Source of the DNA: an uncultured Bacilli bacterium
Lineage (GTDB): Bacteria; Bacillota_I; Bacilli_A; RF39; UBA660
NCBI GenBank assembly: GCA_947585065.1
Contig: CANPWX010000070.1
Span: 1-6,012, forward strand
DNA: 6,012 bases
Direction of reading: 5' to 3'
The position numbers and the translations under genes are program-made. This document shows positions 1 to 4,733 of the stretch, piece by piece (the stretch's first letter is position 1; every line of letters begins with the position of its first letter). The notes under the pieces are model-generated. The model made no database searches, had not been told where the DNA came from, and saw only the letters and a list, made by a program, of their open reading frames with translations.

Positions 1-2
1 AA

Positions 3-1301
3 TTAAATTCCACTTTCTTTTAATAAACGATTCAGTTCAACAGCATATTCCATTGGTAATTCTTTTTTGAAATCATCAGCAAAACCTAAAATAAATAATT
101 CTTTAGCAGCCTCTTCACTGAACCCCTTACTTTCCAAATAAAATAATTTTTCTTGATTTACTTTCGAAACAGTTGCTTCATGCTCTAACTCACTTGTTTT
201 ATTTTCTACAACATTTTTTGGAAAAGTATCACTTTTACTACTACTATCCATTAATATTGTATCGCATTTGACAGAAGCATGAGAATCACTTGCTTGCTTT
301 GTAATCTTACTAACACCACGATAATTCGCCACTCCCCCATTTTCAGCAATCGATTTATTGACAATATTACTTTTCGTATGCCGTCCTAAATGAATCATTT
401 TAGCTCCAGCATCCAAAACCTGTCCTTTTTTAGCATATGCAATCGAAATACAATTACCAGAAGAATAATCACCTTTCAAAAGAATAGAAGGATATTTCAT
501 AGTGACTTTACTACCAATATTACCATCAACCCATTCCATCTTTCCATGTTCATCTACAATAGCCCGTTTAGTTACTAAATTATAAACATCATTACTCCAA
601 TTTTGAATCGTACTATAACGCATACTAGCATTTTTTCCAACAAAAATTTCTACAACCCCAGCATGAAGAGAACTTTTCGAATAACTTCTAGCCGTACAGC
701 CTTCAATATAGGATAACTCAGAATTATCATCCACAATAATAATTGTTCTCTCAAACTGTCCTAAACTTTCTGTATCAATACGAAAATAACTTTGTAAAGG
801 ACGATCCAACTTCGTATTAGGAGGAATATAAATAAAAGAACCACCACTCCAAACCGCACCATTTAAAGCGGTATATTTATTTTCATCATAACGAACCAAA
901 GTATTAAAATATTTTTGAAATAACTGAGGATAATCTCGTAAAGCATCATCCGTACTACAAAAAATAATATTTTTATCCGTCAAGTTCTTATGATAAACAA
1001 CTTCACTTTCAAGCTGATTAGAAACACCATCCAAATAATTTTTCTCAGCATCCACAACCCCTAAATTGCAAAAAGTTTGATAAGTACTTTTTTCTACTTG
1101 ATCCCAATCATGTTTCAAATCTTCTGTTTTTTTATAATATAAAATATCATCAAAAGAAAACTCCAAAGAAGGACCAAAATTAGGATTGGGTAAATCCTGA
1201 AAAGCCCGAAAAGAACGAAGACGAAAATCCCTCATCCAATCAGGTTCATTCTTTTTTAAAGATAATTCTAAAATAAACTTTTCATCTAACTTTTGTTTCA
1301 T
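3..1301 (-). CDS. sufB: Fe-S cluster assembly scaffold protein SufB
   Basis: SufB is the scaffold subunit of the cytoplasmic SUF machinery; with SufC and SufD (SufBC2D) it builds Fe-S clusters from sulfur delivered by SufS/SufU. The 432-aa product has the full beta-helix core and hallmark stretches: NEPDWMRDFRLRS (18-30), NGAVWSGGSFIYIPP (147-161), EGCTA (200-204), TIQNWSNDVYNLVTKRA (231-247) and the C-terminal ELPMEYAVELNRL (414-426). Cys346 in KCDTIL matches the cluster/sulfur-accepting Cys405 of E. coli SufB, and Glu375 in LEHEATVSK lies 29 residues later, the same spacing as E. coli Cys405 and Glu434. It is about 30 residues shorter than the usual Bacillus protein (about 465) because it lacks the N-terminal GDYKYGF-type segment; an in-frame TGA just upstream (1308-1310) rules out a longer start. 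It is the first gene of its transcript, unlike B. subtilis sufCDSUB where sufB is last; any suf partners would lie beyond the left edge. Confidence 0.97.
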   Translation of the reverse strand: MKQKLDEKFILELSLKKNEPDWMRDFRLRSFRAFQDLPNPNFGPSLEFSFDDILYYKKTEDLKHDWDQVEKSTYQTFCNLGVVDAEKNYLDGVSNQLESEVVYHKNLTDKNIIFCSTDDALRDYPQLFQKYFNTLVRYDENKYTALNGAVWSGGSFIYIPPNTKLDRPLQSYFRIDTESLGQFERTIIIVDDNSELSYIEGCTARSYSKSSLHAGVVEIFVGKNASMRYSTIQNWSNDVYNLVTKRAIVDEHGKMEWVDGNIGSKVTMKYPSILLKGDYSSGNCISIAYAKKGQVLDAGAKMIHLGRHTKSNIVNKSIAENGGVANYRGVSKITKQASDSHASVKCDTILMDSSSKSDTFPKNVVENKTSELEHEATVSKVNQEKLFYLESKGFSEEAAKELFILGFADDFKKELPMEYAVELNRLLKESGI

Positions 1302-1317
1302 AAAGCATCACAAAACA

Positions 1318-1346
1318 ATTATAAACGTTATTTTTTTCATTGTAAA
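1318..1346 (-). promoter_or_regulatory. Sigma-A-type promoter of sufB
   Basis: On the minus strand the -35 box TTTACA (1341-1346) is followed by a 17-base spacer and a perfect -10 box TATAAT (1318-1323). The spacer contains a run of seven A (1331-1337). The expected transcription start is near 1311, leaving a leader of only about 10 bases before the ATG at 1301. The weak Shine-Dalgarno GTGAT (1307-1311) would then sit at the very 5' end. Boxes and spacing are seen directly; the start point is inferred. Confidence 0.85.
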
Positions 1347-1368
1347 GCAAATCTATCTGTGATATACT
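1340..1368 (+). promoter_or_regulatory. Extended -10 promoter of the 1395-2259 gene pair
   Basis: The -35 box TTGTAA (1340-1345), a 17-base spacer and the -10 box TATACT (1363-1368) are preceded by TG at 1360-1361 in the extended -10 position (TGaTATACT). Expected transcription start is near 1375, about 20 bases before the ATG at 1395. The -35 box overlaps the sufB -35 box on the other strand by five base pairs, so the two promoters probably cannot be occupied by RNA polymerase at once. Confidence 0.8.
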
Positions 1369-1381
1369 TTATTTTAGAATA

Positions 1382-1391
1382 AAGGGTGATC
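1382..1391 (+). promoter_or_regulatory. Ribosome binding site deciding the ATG at 1395
   Basis: AAGGGTGATC matches the GGTGATC part of the full anti-Shine-Dalgarno complement and lies three bases before the ATG at 1395, a normal register. The GTG at 1386-1388, which would extend the protein by three residues, is inside this site and so is not a plausible start. Confidence 0.75.
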
Positions 1392-1394
1392 GAT

Positions 1395-1880
1395 ATGCCA
1401 CAAAGTATTATGATAGATAATCAAAACTACTTAAAAGCTTGGATGGAATATAATCCTGCATTAAAAAACGAGTTAACCATTGAAGGAACAAATTTAGTAT
1501 ATAAAGAGGAAAAAATAGATATATCTCACTTCTATTTACCAGAAATGTTATATAATGAAAACTTTCGAAAACAAATCACAGAATATCATGATTTAACTTG
1601 TGAAGATTTATTTCAGATCATTAAACTATATGTGGAAACAGAAGAAATGAATGAAAAAGAACAACGAGAACTACAAATGCTACCAAAAATTAACAATATA
1701 GAAATAAGAAAAGATCAAGAAAAAGAATTTCTAGTAATTACCGATTCATTAAATAAAAAATATCGATATGATACAACAGAACCAGAAAAAATAATTAATC
1801 TATACCTAGATTTAAAAAAGAAAAAAGGAGAAGTTACTTTAAAAGAACTTGGGAGGGTGATTCAAAATGAAAAGTCCTAA
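1395..1880 (+). CDS. Hypothetical soluble protein, 161 aa
   Basis: Not recognised. The product is charged, rich in Glu, Lys and Asn, with no signal peptide, no membrane segment and no cysteine motif, so it is probably cytoplasmic. A mixed N-terminal part (1-70) is followed by a Glu-rich helical stretch (about 79-95), a likely beta segment around IEIRKDQEKEFLVIT, and a Lys-rich helical C-terminus (about 128-158). The ATG at 1395 is preferred over an in-frame GTG at 1386 because the latter lies within the Shine-Dalgarno. It is the first gene of a rightward unit and its last 14 bases overlap the next gene, whose ribosome binding site lies within it, so the two are probably translationally coupled. 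By position it could be a cytoplasmic partner of the membrane-anchored downstream product; that is inference. Composition matches the neighbours and nothing suggests transfer. Confidence 0.85.
   Translation: MPQSIMIDNQNYLKAWMEYNPALKNELTIEGTNLVYKEEKIDISHFYLPEMLYNENFRKQITEYHDLTCEDLFQIIKLYVETEEMNEKEQRELQMLPKINNIEIRKDQEKEFLVITDSLNKKYRYDTTEPEKIINLYLDLKKKKGEVTLKELGRVIQNEKS
1851..1859 (+). promoter_or_regulatory. Strong Shine-Dalgarno inside the upstream gene
   Basis: GGGAGGGTG lies seven bases upstream of the ATG at 1867 and inside the coding sequence of the previous gene. It fixes the start of the 130-aa protein and supports coupled translation of the overlapping pair. Confidence 0.8.
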
Positions 1881-2259
1881 TACTTATATTGAAGCAATGC
1901 AAAAGAAAGATACCGAAACAACAAAAGAAATAATCGAATATTTAGAAAATGGCAAAAAATATGAAGAATATGCCCCATTTGCCTACTTTGGAATAAAAGA
2001 AAGAATTTATAAAGCCAAAGAATACTTGTCCCTTTATGGAGCAATCGATCAAGAAACAGCAACCAAATTAAATGAGATAGACTCATCGCCAACTCAAAAA
2101 GAAAAAAAAGAGACAGAAAAACAAAATCAAATAAAAAAAGAACAACAACGTATTTTACAACGTCAAAAAAATGCGGGAATTACAAATGCTACCATATTAA
2201 TTTATGTCGCGGTAAACTTAGGTTTATTCTTGGCGGTACTACTACTTATCATAAAGTAG
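1867..2259 (+). CDS. Hypothetical tail-anchored membrane protein, 130 aa
   Basis: Not recognised by name. The N-terminal part (1-72) looks helical and carries an aromatic stretch, KKYEEYAPFAYFGIKERIYKA (about 30-50). Residues 75-101 are a highly charged Lys/Glu/Gln linker, probably helical or coiled-coil. Residues 107-129 form a single hydrophobic segment (ATILIYVAVNLGLFLAVLLLII) ending in one Lys, so the protein is expected to hang from the membrane by its C-terminus with the bulk in the cytoplasm. There is no N-terminal signal. It overlaps the preceding gene by 14 bases, has a strong Shine-Dalgarno, and its stop codon sits within a terminator-like hairpin, so the pair looks like a complete two-gene unit. 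Function unknown; anchoring the upstream soluble protein or another partner at the membrane is only a guess. Confidence 0.85.
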   Translation: MKSPNTYIEAMQKKDTETTKEIIEYLENGKKYEEYAPFAYFGIKERIYKAKEYLSLYGAIDQETATKLNEIDSSPTQKEKKETEKQNQIKKEQQRILQRQKNAGITNATILIYVAVNLGLFLAVLLLIIK

Positions 2260-2268
2260 TTTTTATTT
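2241..2268 (+). terminator. Likely intrinsic terminator overlapping a stop codon
   Basis: ACTACTT (2241-2247) pairs perfectly with AAGTAGT (2254-2260) around a six-base loop, and the 3' arm runs into a T-rich tail (TTTTATTT, 2261-2268). The TAG stop of the 130-aa gene (2257-2259) lies within the 3' arm. The stem has only two G-C pairs, so termination may be partial, letting some transcript continue into spoVS. Confidence 0.6.
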
Positions 2269-2300
2269 GGAATCATTTTTGTCATGAAAAAAGCAATTCC
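2269..2300. repeat. Imperfect inverted repeat upstream of spoVS
   Basis: GGAAT (2269-2273) and ATTCC (2296-2300) enclose TTTTT (2276-2280) and AAAAA (2287-2291) around the six-base loop GTCATG. A C-G pair (2274/2293) joins the two stems, with one A-A mismatch and a two-base bulge. No T-run follows, so it is not a normal terminator. It lies just before a -10-like box and could be an operator or an RNA hairpin. Confidence 0.45.
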
Positions 2301-2304
2301 ATCA

Positions 2305-2310
2305 TATAGT
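2305..2310 (+). promoter_or_regulatory. Possible -10 box of spoVS
   Basis: TATAGT differs from the consensus TATAAT at one position and lies eight bases before the spoVS Shine-Dalgarno. No good -35 box sits at 16-18 bases; the best match, TTGTCA (2279-2284), is 20 bases away. A likely terminator upstream makes a separate spoVS promoter reasonable, but this one is weakly supported and may need an activator. Confidence 0.35.
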
Positions 2311-2331
2311 GAAGTATCGGAGGTTAAATAA

Positions 2332-2592
2332 ATGGAAATATTAAAAGTTTCATCAAAATCAAATCCTAGCAAAGTTGCAGGCGCAATCGCAAACATCTAT
2401 CGAGAACAAAAAGAAGTAGAAATTCAAACGATAGGAGCAGGAAGTTTAAATCAAGCGATTAAAGCTGTAGCAATAGCAAGAGGTTTTGTAGCCCCAAGTG
2501 GCGATAATCTAATTATCATACCAGCTTTTAATGATATTGTAATTGATGGGGAAAATAAAACAGCAATGAAATTAATCGTTACAAACAAATAA
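2332..2592 (+). CDS. spoVS: Stage V sporulation protein S (SpoVS)
   Basis: The 86-aa product is a full-length SpoVS and resembles the Bacillus protein along its whole length. It opens MEILKVSSKSNPSKVAGAI and contains the conserved IGAGSLNQAIKAVAIARGF (35-53), VAPSGDNLIIIPAFNDI (54-70) and the C-terminal DGENKTAMKLIV. SpoVS is a small cytoplasmic Alba-like dimer thought to bind nucleic acid. In B. subtilis it is needed to pass stage V (coat and cortex) and affects septation, but homologues also occur in bacteria that do not form spores, so its presence alone does not prove sporulation. The start is set by GGAGGT (2319-2324) seven bases upstream. It appears monocistronic: a likely terminator precedes it and a strong one overlaps its stop codon. 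The 72-base gap upstream holds an inverted repeat and a possible -10 box. Confidence 0.97.
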   Translation: MEILKVSSKSNPSKVAGAIANIYREQKEVEIQTIGAGSLNQAIKAVAIARGFVAPSGDNLIIIPAFNDIVIDGENKTAMKLIVTNK

Positions 2593-2619
2593 AGAACTCG
2601 AAAAAGTTCTTTATTTTTT
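2590..2619. terminator. Bidirectional intrinsic terminator between spoVS and the convergent operon
   Basis: TAAAGAACT (2590-2598) pairs perfectly over nine base pairs with AGTTCTTTA (2605-2613) around the loop CGAAAA, followed on the plus strand by six T (2614-2619). On the minus strand the same hairpin is followed by TTTGTTTG, so it can also end the leftward operon. The spoVS TAA (2590-2592) forms the base of the stem, and the TAA of the opposing gene (2618-2620) lies at the end of the T-run, so no spacer exists between the two convergent genes. Confidence 0.9.
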
Positions 2620-3280
2620 AATAAATCTTATCAATACTTCTTTTTAATTTTATAGGTTCATTTTCCAAAGTTTCCTGACAATCTTTTTTCATATTTTCAA
2701 GTTCCAAATAGAAATGTTCTTCAGAAAATTCATGAAAAGTATGGCGAAAAGTATTTAACCGTTTACTAATTATATTTCCATACTCATCAACATAATATTC
2801 CAAATAATATTTATTCGGACAATTACACTCATCTTTATCAAATAAAGAATGTTTTAACAAAAAGATCTTTTTTCCACTCCAATCAACAGGAATAATCTCA
2901 TCACAAGACACTGTAATCGCTTTACCAGAAGGAATATCACACAAATAAGAAACGTGATCAATCATTAAAATTGCAAGACGATCACCCACTTTTTTATATT
3001 CAGAAACTCTTGATAATTCTTGAAACCCATTTTCATAACGATAATGAATCGTACTAATAACTCTTTTCTCTCCAGTTTTCTCCATCATTAAATCATTTTC
3101 TCCAAAAAAATCAAAATTCCAAACATTAGTAAAAATAGCTGCTTTTTCATCTCCTAAATGAGCAATAAAAACAACTTGATTATCAATCCATTTAGACCCA
3201 AATACTTTTGAATCACTAATCCATAAATCCTCTTCTAAAAAACTAATTTTATGATGATTATAATGAGCACTATATTTCAT
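2618..3280 (-). CDS. Hypothetical protein, 220 aa, last gene of the methyltransferase operon
   Basis: Not recognised. The product is probably cytoplasmic: no signal peptide and no membrane helix. Alternating short hydrophobic and aromatic/charged stretches across residues 1-175 suggest a mostly beta structure, possibly repeated beta units (for example YNHHKISFLEEDLWIS, WIDNQVVFIAHLG, GKKIFLLKHSLF, YYLEYYVDEYGNII). The C-terminal tail (about 185-220) is charged and helical. Residues 148-154 read DKDECNC, the only close Cys pair; other cysteines are 114, 126 and 201. Start choice: an ATG at 3295 would add five residues, but it lies in the Shine-Dalgarno GGGAGAAG (3286-3293) that serves the ATG at 3280; that ATG also overlaps the methyltransferase TGA as ATGA, the classic sign of coupled translation. 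It is therefore made together with the methyltransferase and may act in the same process, which is inference. Confidence 0.85.
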   Translation of the reverse strand: MKYSAHYNHHKISFLEEDLWISDSKVFGSKWIDNQVVFIAHLGDEKAAIFTNVWNFDFFGENDLMMEKTGEKRVISTIHYRYENGFQELSRVSEYKKVGDRLAILMIDHVSYLCDIPSGKAITVSCDEIIPVDWSGKKIFLLKHSLFDKDECNCPNKYYLEYYVDEYGNIISKRLNTFRHTFHEFSEEHFYLELENMKKDCQETLENEPIKLKRSIDKIY

Positions 3281-4143
3281 AAATTCTTCTCCCATCTAGC
3301 ATAAACGCCACAAGGTAAAACTAAAGAACTATTTTTCATCGGAATACCTAATTCATCACTAGAAATATGTCCAGGATAAGTCTTACCAACAGTAAGTTCC
3401 AATAAATTTTCTAAAACAGTTTTAGATAACCCGGTACTATAAGAATTAATTAAAAACAAAACAGGATCCGAACTCAAAATCTGCATACACTCTATAAGTA
3501 AATCATAGAGATCAGTCTCAATATTCCAAACTTCTTTTTTACTTCCCCTTCCAAAACTAGGAGGATCCATAATAATAATGTCGTAATGATTTCCTCTTCG
3601 AATTTCTCTTTTAACAAATTTCATCACATCATCTACTAAAAAACGAATTGGCTTGTCCTCTAAATGATTAAGTTTTACATTTTCTTTCGCCCATTCAACC
3701 ATTCCCTTAGAAGCATCCACATGCGTAACACTTGCTCCCTCAATAAGACAAGCGATACTACTTGCACCAGTATAAGCAAATAAATTTAATACTTTTAAAG
3801 GTCTATTAGCATCTCGAATTTTTTGTCTTAAATAATTCCAATTATATGCCTGTTCTGGAAATAGGCCCGTATGTTTAAATCCCATTAATTGAAGTCCAAA
3901 TACTAAATCACGATAATGAACTACCCAACTATCGGGTACTTCTTTCAAATAAGACCAACTTCCTCCTCCACTCTTACTACGTTCATAAATAGCATCTGCT
4001 TGCCATAAATCCGGAAAAGATTTTTCTTTCCAAATAATTTGTGGATCAGGACGAATTAACCGAACTTGATTCCATCGTTCTAATTTTTCCCCATTTGCCA
4101 TATCTAAAATTTGATACTCATGAAAATCATTCACTACTTTCAT
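3277..4143 (-). CDS. Class I SAM-dependent methyltransferase, RlmI-like (COG1092), without PUA domain
   Basis: The 288-aa product is a Rossmann-fold methyltransferase of the group that includes the 23S rRNA m5C enzyme RlmI, so RNA is the likely substrate, though this is not shown by the sequence. Visible features in order: a family N-terminal segment with QILDMANGEKLERW and RPDPQIIW (11-38); motif I VLNLFAYTG (118-126), the SAM-binding loop; acidic motif II HVDAS (141-145); motif III LVDD (169-172); motif IV DPPSFGRGSK (193-202), the catalytic or base-binding loop; and a C-terminal LPCGVYARW (276-284). Full RlmI is near 400 residues with an N-terminal PUA domain, which is absent here, as in the shorter bacterial members of the family. 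The start ATG directly abuts the TAA of the upstream gene; a strong GGAGGGG (4154-4160) sits 10 bases before it. It is the middle gene of three. The exact target base is unknown. Confidence 0.9.
   Translation of the reverse strand: MKVVNDFHEYQILDMANGEKLERWNQVRLIRPDPQIIWKEKSFPDLWQADAIYERSKSGGGSWSYLKEVPDSWVVHYRDLVFGLQLMGFKHTGLFPEQAYNWNYLRQKIRDANRPLKVLNLFAYTGASSIACLIEGASVTHVDASKGMVEWAKENVKLNHLEDKPIRFLVDDVMKFVKREIRRGNHYDIIIMDPPSFGRGSKKEVWNIETDLYDLLIECMQILSSDPVLFLINSYSTGLSKTVLENLLELTVGKTYPGHISSDELGIPMKNSSLVLPCGVYARWEKNL
3286..3293 (-). promoter_or_regulatory. Shine-Dalgarno deciding the ATG at 3280
   Basis: On the minus strand GGGAGAAG lies inside the end of the methyltransferase gene and, counted from GGGAG, eight bases before the ATG at 3278-3280, whose ATGA overlaps the methyltransferase stop. 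The upstream in-frame ATG at 3293-3295 is partly inside this site and has no ribosome binding site of comparable quality. Confidence 0.8.
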
Positions 4144-4674
4144 TTAAATCTTTCCCCTCCTAAGTTCATAACATAATATCTCATCAAATTCCAAAACTCC
4201 AAGGAAGAAACTATAAAATCCTAAAAAGAGAGTAAGGATATCTTGAGAAAAAGATAAATTTAAACTAAGAAGAATACTAAAAGCCAAAAAGAAAAGAAAA
4301 TGAGCGACTTCTAACAAAAAATAAGAACTCTTATGATCATGAAAATAATCAGCCTTTTTTAACTGAATAAAACTAACACACGTTGCAAAAAGAAGGAAAC
4401 TAATAGCTAAAAATTTTCGATTTTCCACAATAGGAAAAATAAAACATCCACAAGCAAACAAAAGACCCACAATACTACTAAGAAGCGTTAAGATATTTTT
4501 TCTTTTAGAAAAACAAAACAAAAGAAAATGCTTTAACCCATAAATAACAAAGAATAGAATCAATAAAACTTTAAAATTTTCGAAAAAAATAAAGGAAGAA
4601 CAAAGCAAAAAAACTCCATAAAAAATTTGAATCAAACTAGTAATAAATGGCAAGAAATCTTTTTCTTTTTTCAT
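4144..4674 (-). CDS. Six-helix integral membrane protein, possibly HdeD/DUF308-like
   Basis: The 176-aa product is almost wholly hydrophobic, with about six predicted membrane helices near residues 9-31, 35-55, 61-82, 88-105, 117-139 and 145-167. Short charged loops (SKRKN at 56-60, KKADYFHDHK at 106-115) separate the pairs, and a basic tail (LRRGKI) ends the protein. Length, helix number and repeated hairpins with glycines at the turns resemble HdeD/DUF308 proteins, but I see no diagnostic motif, so the family is a suggestion. Five cysteines lie in or near membrane segments, two of them in CGC (75-77). There is no cleavable signal peptide. It is the first gene of a three-gene operon, started by a very good promoter and AAGGAG (4683-4688), and its TAA directly touches the methyltransferase ATG. 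No function can be assigned. Confidence 0.85.
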   Translation of the reverse strand: MKKEKDFLPFITSLIQIFYGVFLLCSSFIFFENFKVLLILFFVIYGLKHFLLFCFSKRKNILTLLSSIVGLLFACGCFIFPIVENRKFLAISFLLFATCVSFIQLKKADYFHDHKSSYFLLEVAHFLFFLAFSILLSLNLSFSQDILTLFLGFYSFFLGVLEFDEILCYELRRGKI

Positions 4675-4694
4675 ACAACCAACTCCTTGATATT

Positions 4695-4723
4695 ATTATA
4701 ATTGTTTTTTTTATGGCTGTAAA
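4695..4723 (-). promoter_or_regulatory. Sigma-A-type promoter of the membrane protein-methyltransferase operon
   Basis: On the minus strand TTTACA (4718-4723), a 17-base spacer and TATAAT (4695-4700) form a near-consensus promoter with the same boxes and spacing as the sufB promoter. The spacer holds eight consecutive A (4705-4712). Expected start is near 4688, so the leader would be about 14 bases and begin at the Shine-Dalgarno AAGGAG (4683-4688). It lies just downstream of the PBP gene with no terminator between, so read-through from the PBP transcript may add to expression. Confidence 0.85.
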
Positions 4724-4733
4724 TATTTCCAAA

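Noticed and set aside
390..578. Plus-strand open frame of 62 codons
   Set aside because: It lies entirely antisense to sufB, which is certain by homology, and has no recognisable product.
1877..2092. Minus-strand open frame of 71 codons
   Set aside because: It is antisense to the 130-aa gene, whose SD, overlap and membrane anchor make sense; the hydrophobic antisense translation reflects the Lys/Glu-rich sense strand.
2266..2316. Sigma-H promoter for spoVS, as known in B. subtilis
   Set aside because: AGCAATT and GAAG partly resemble the two boxes, but each has a mismatch and the spacing is about two bases too short.
2202..2396. Minus-strand open frame of 64 codons
   Set aside because: It crosses the spoVS start and the intergenic hairpins on the opposite strand and shows no family resemblance.
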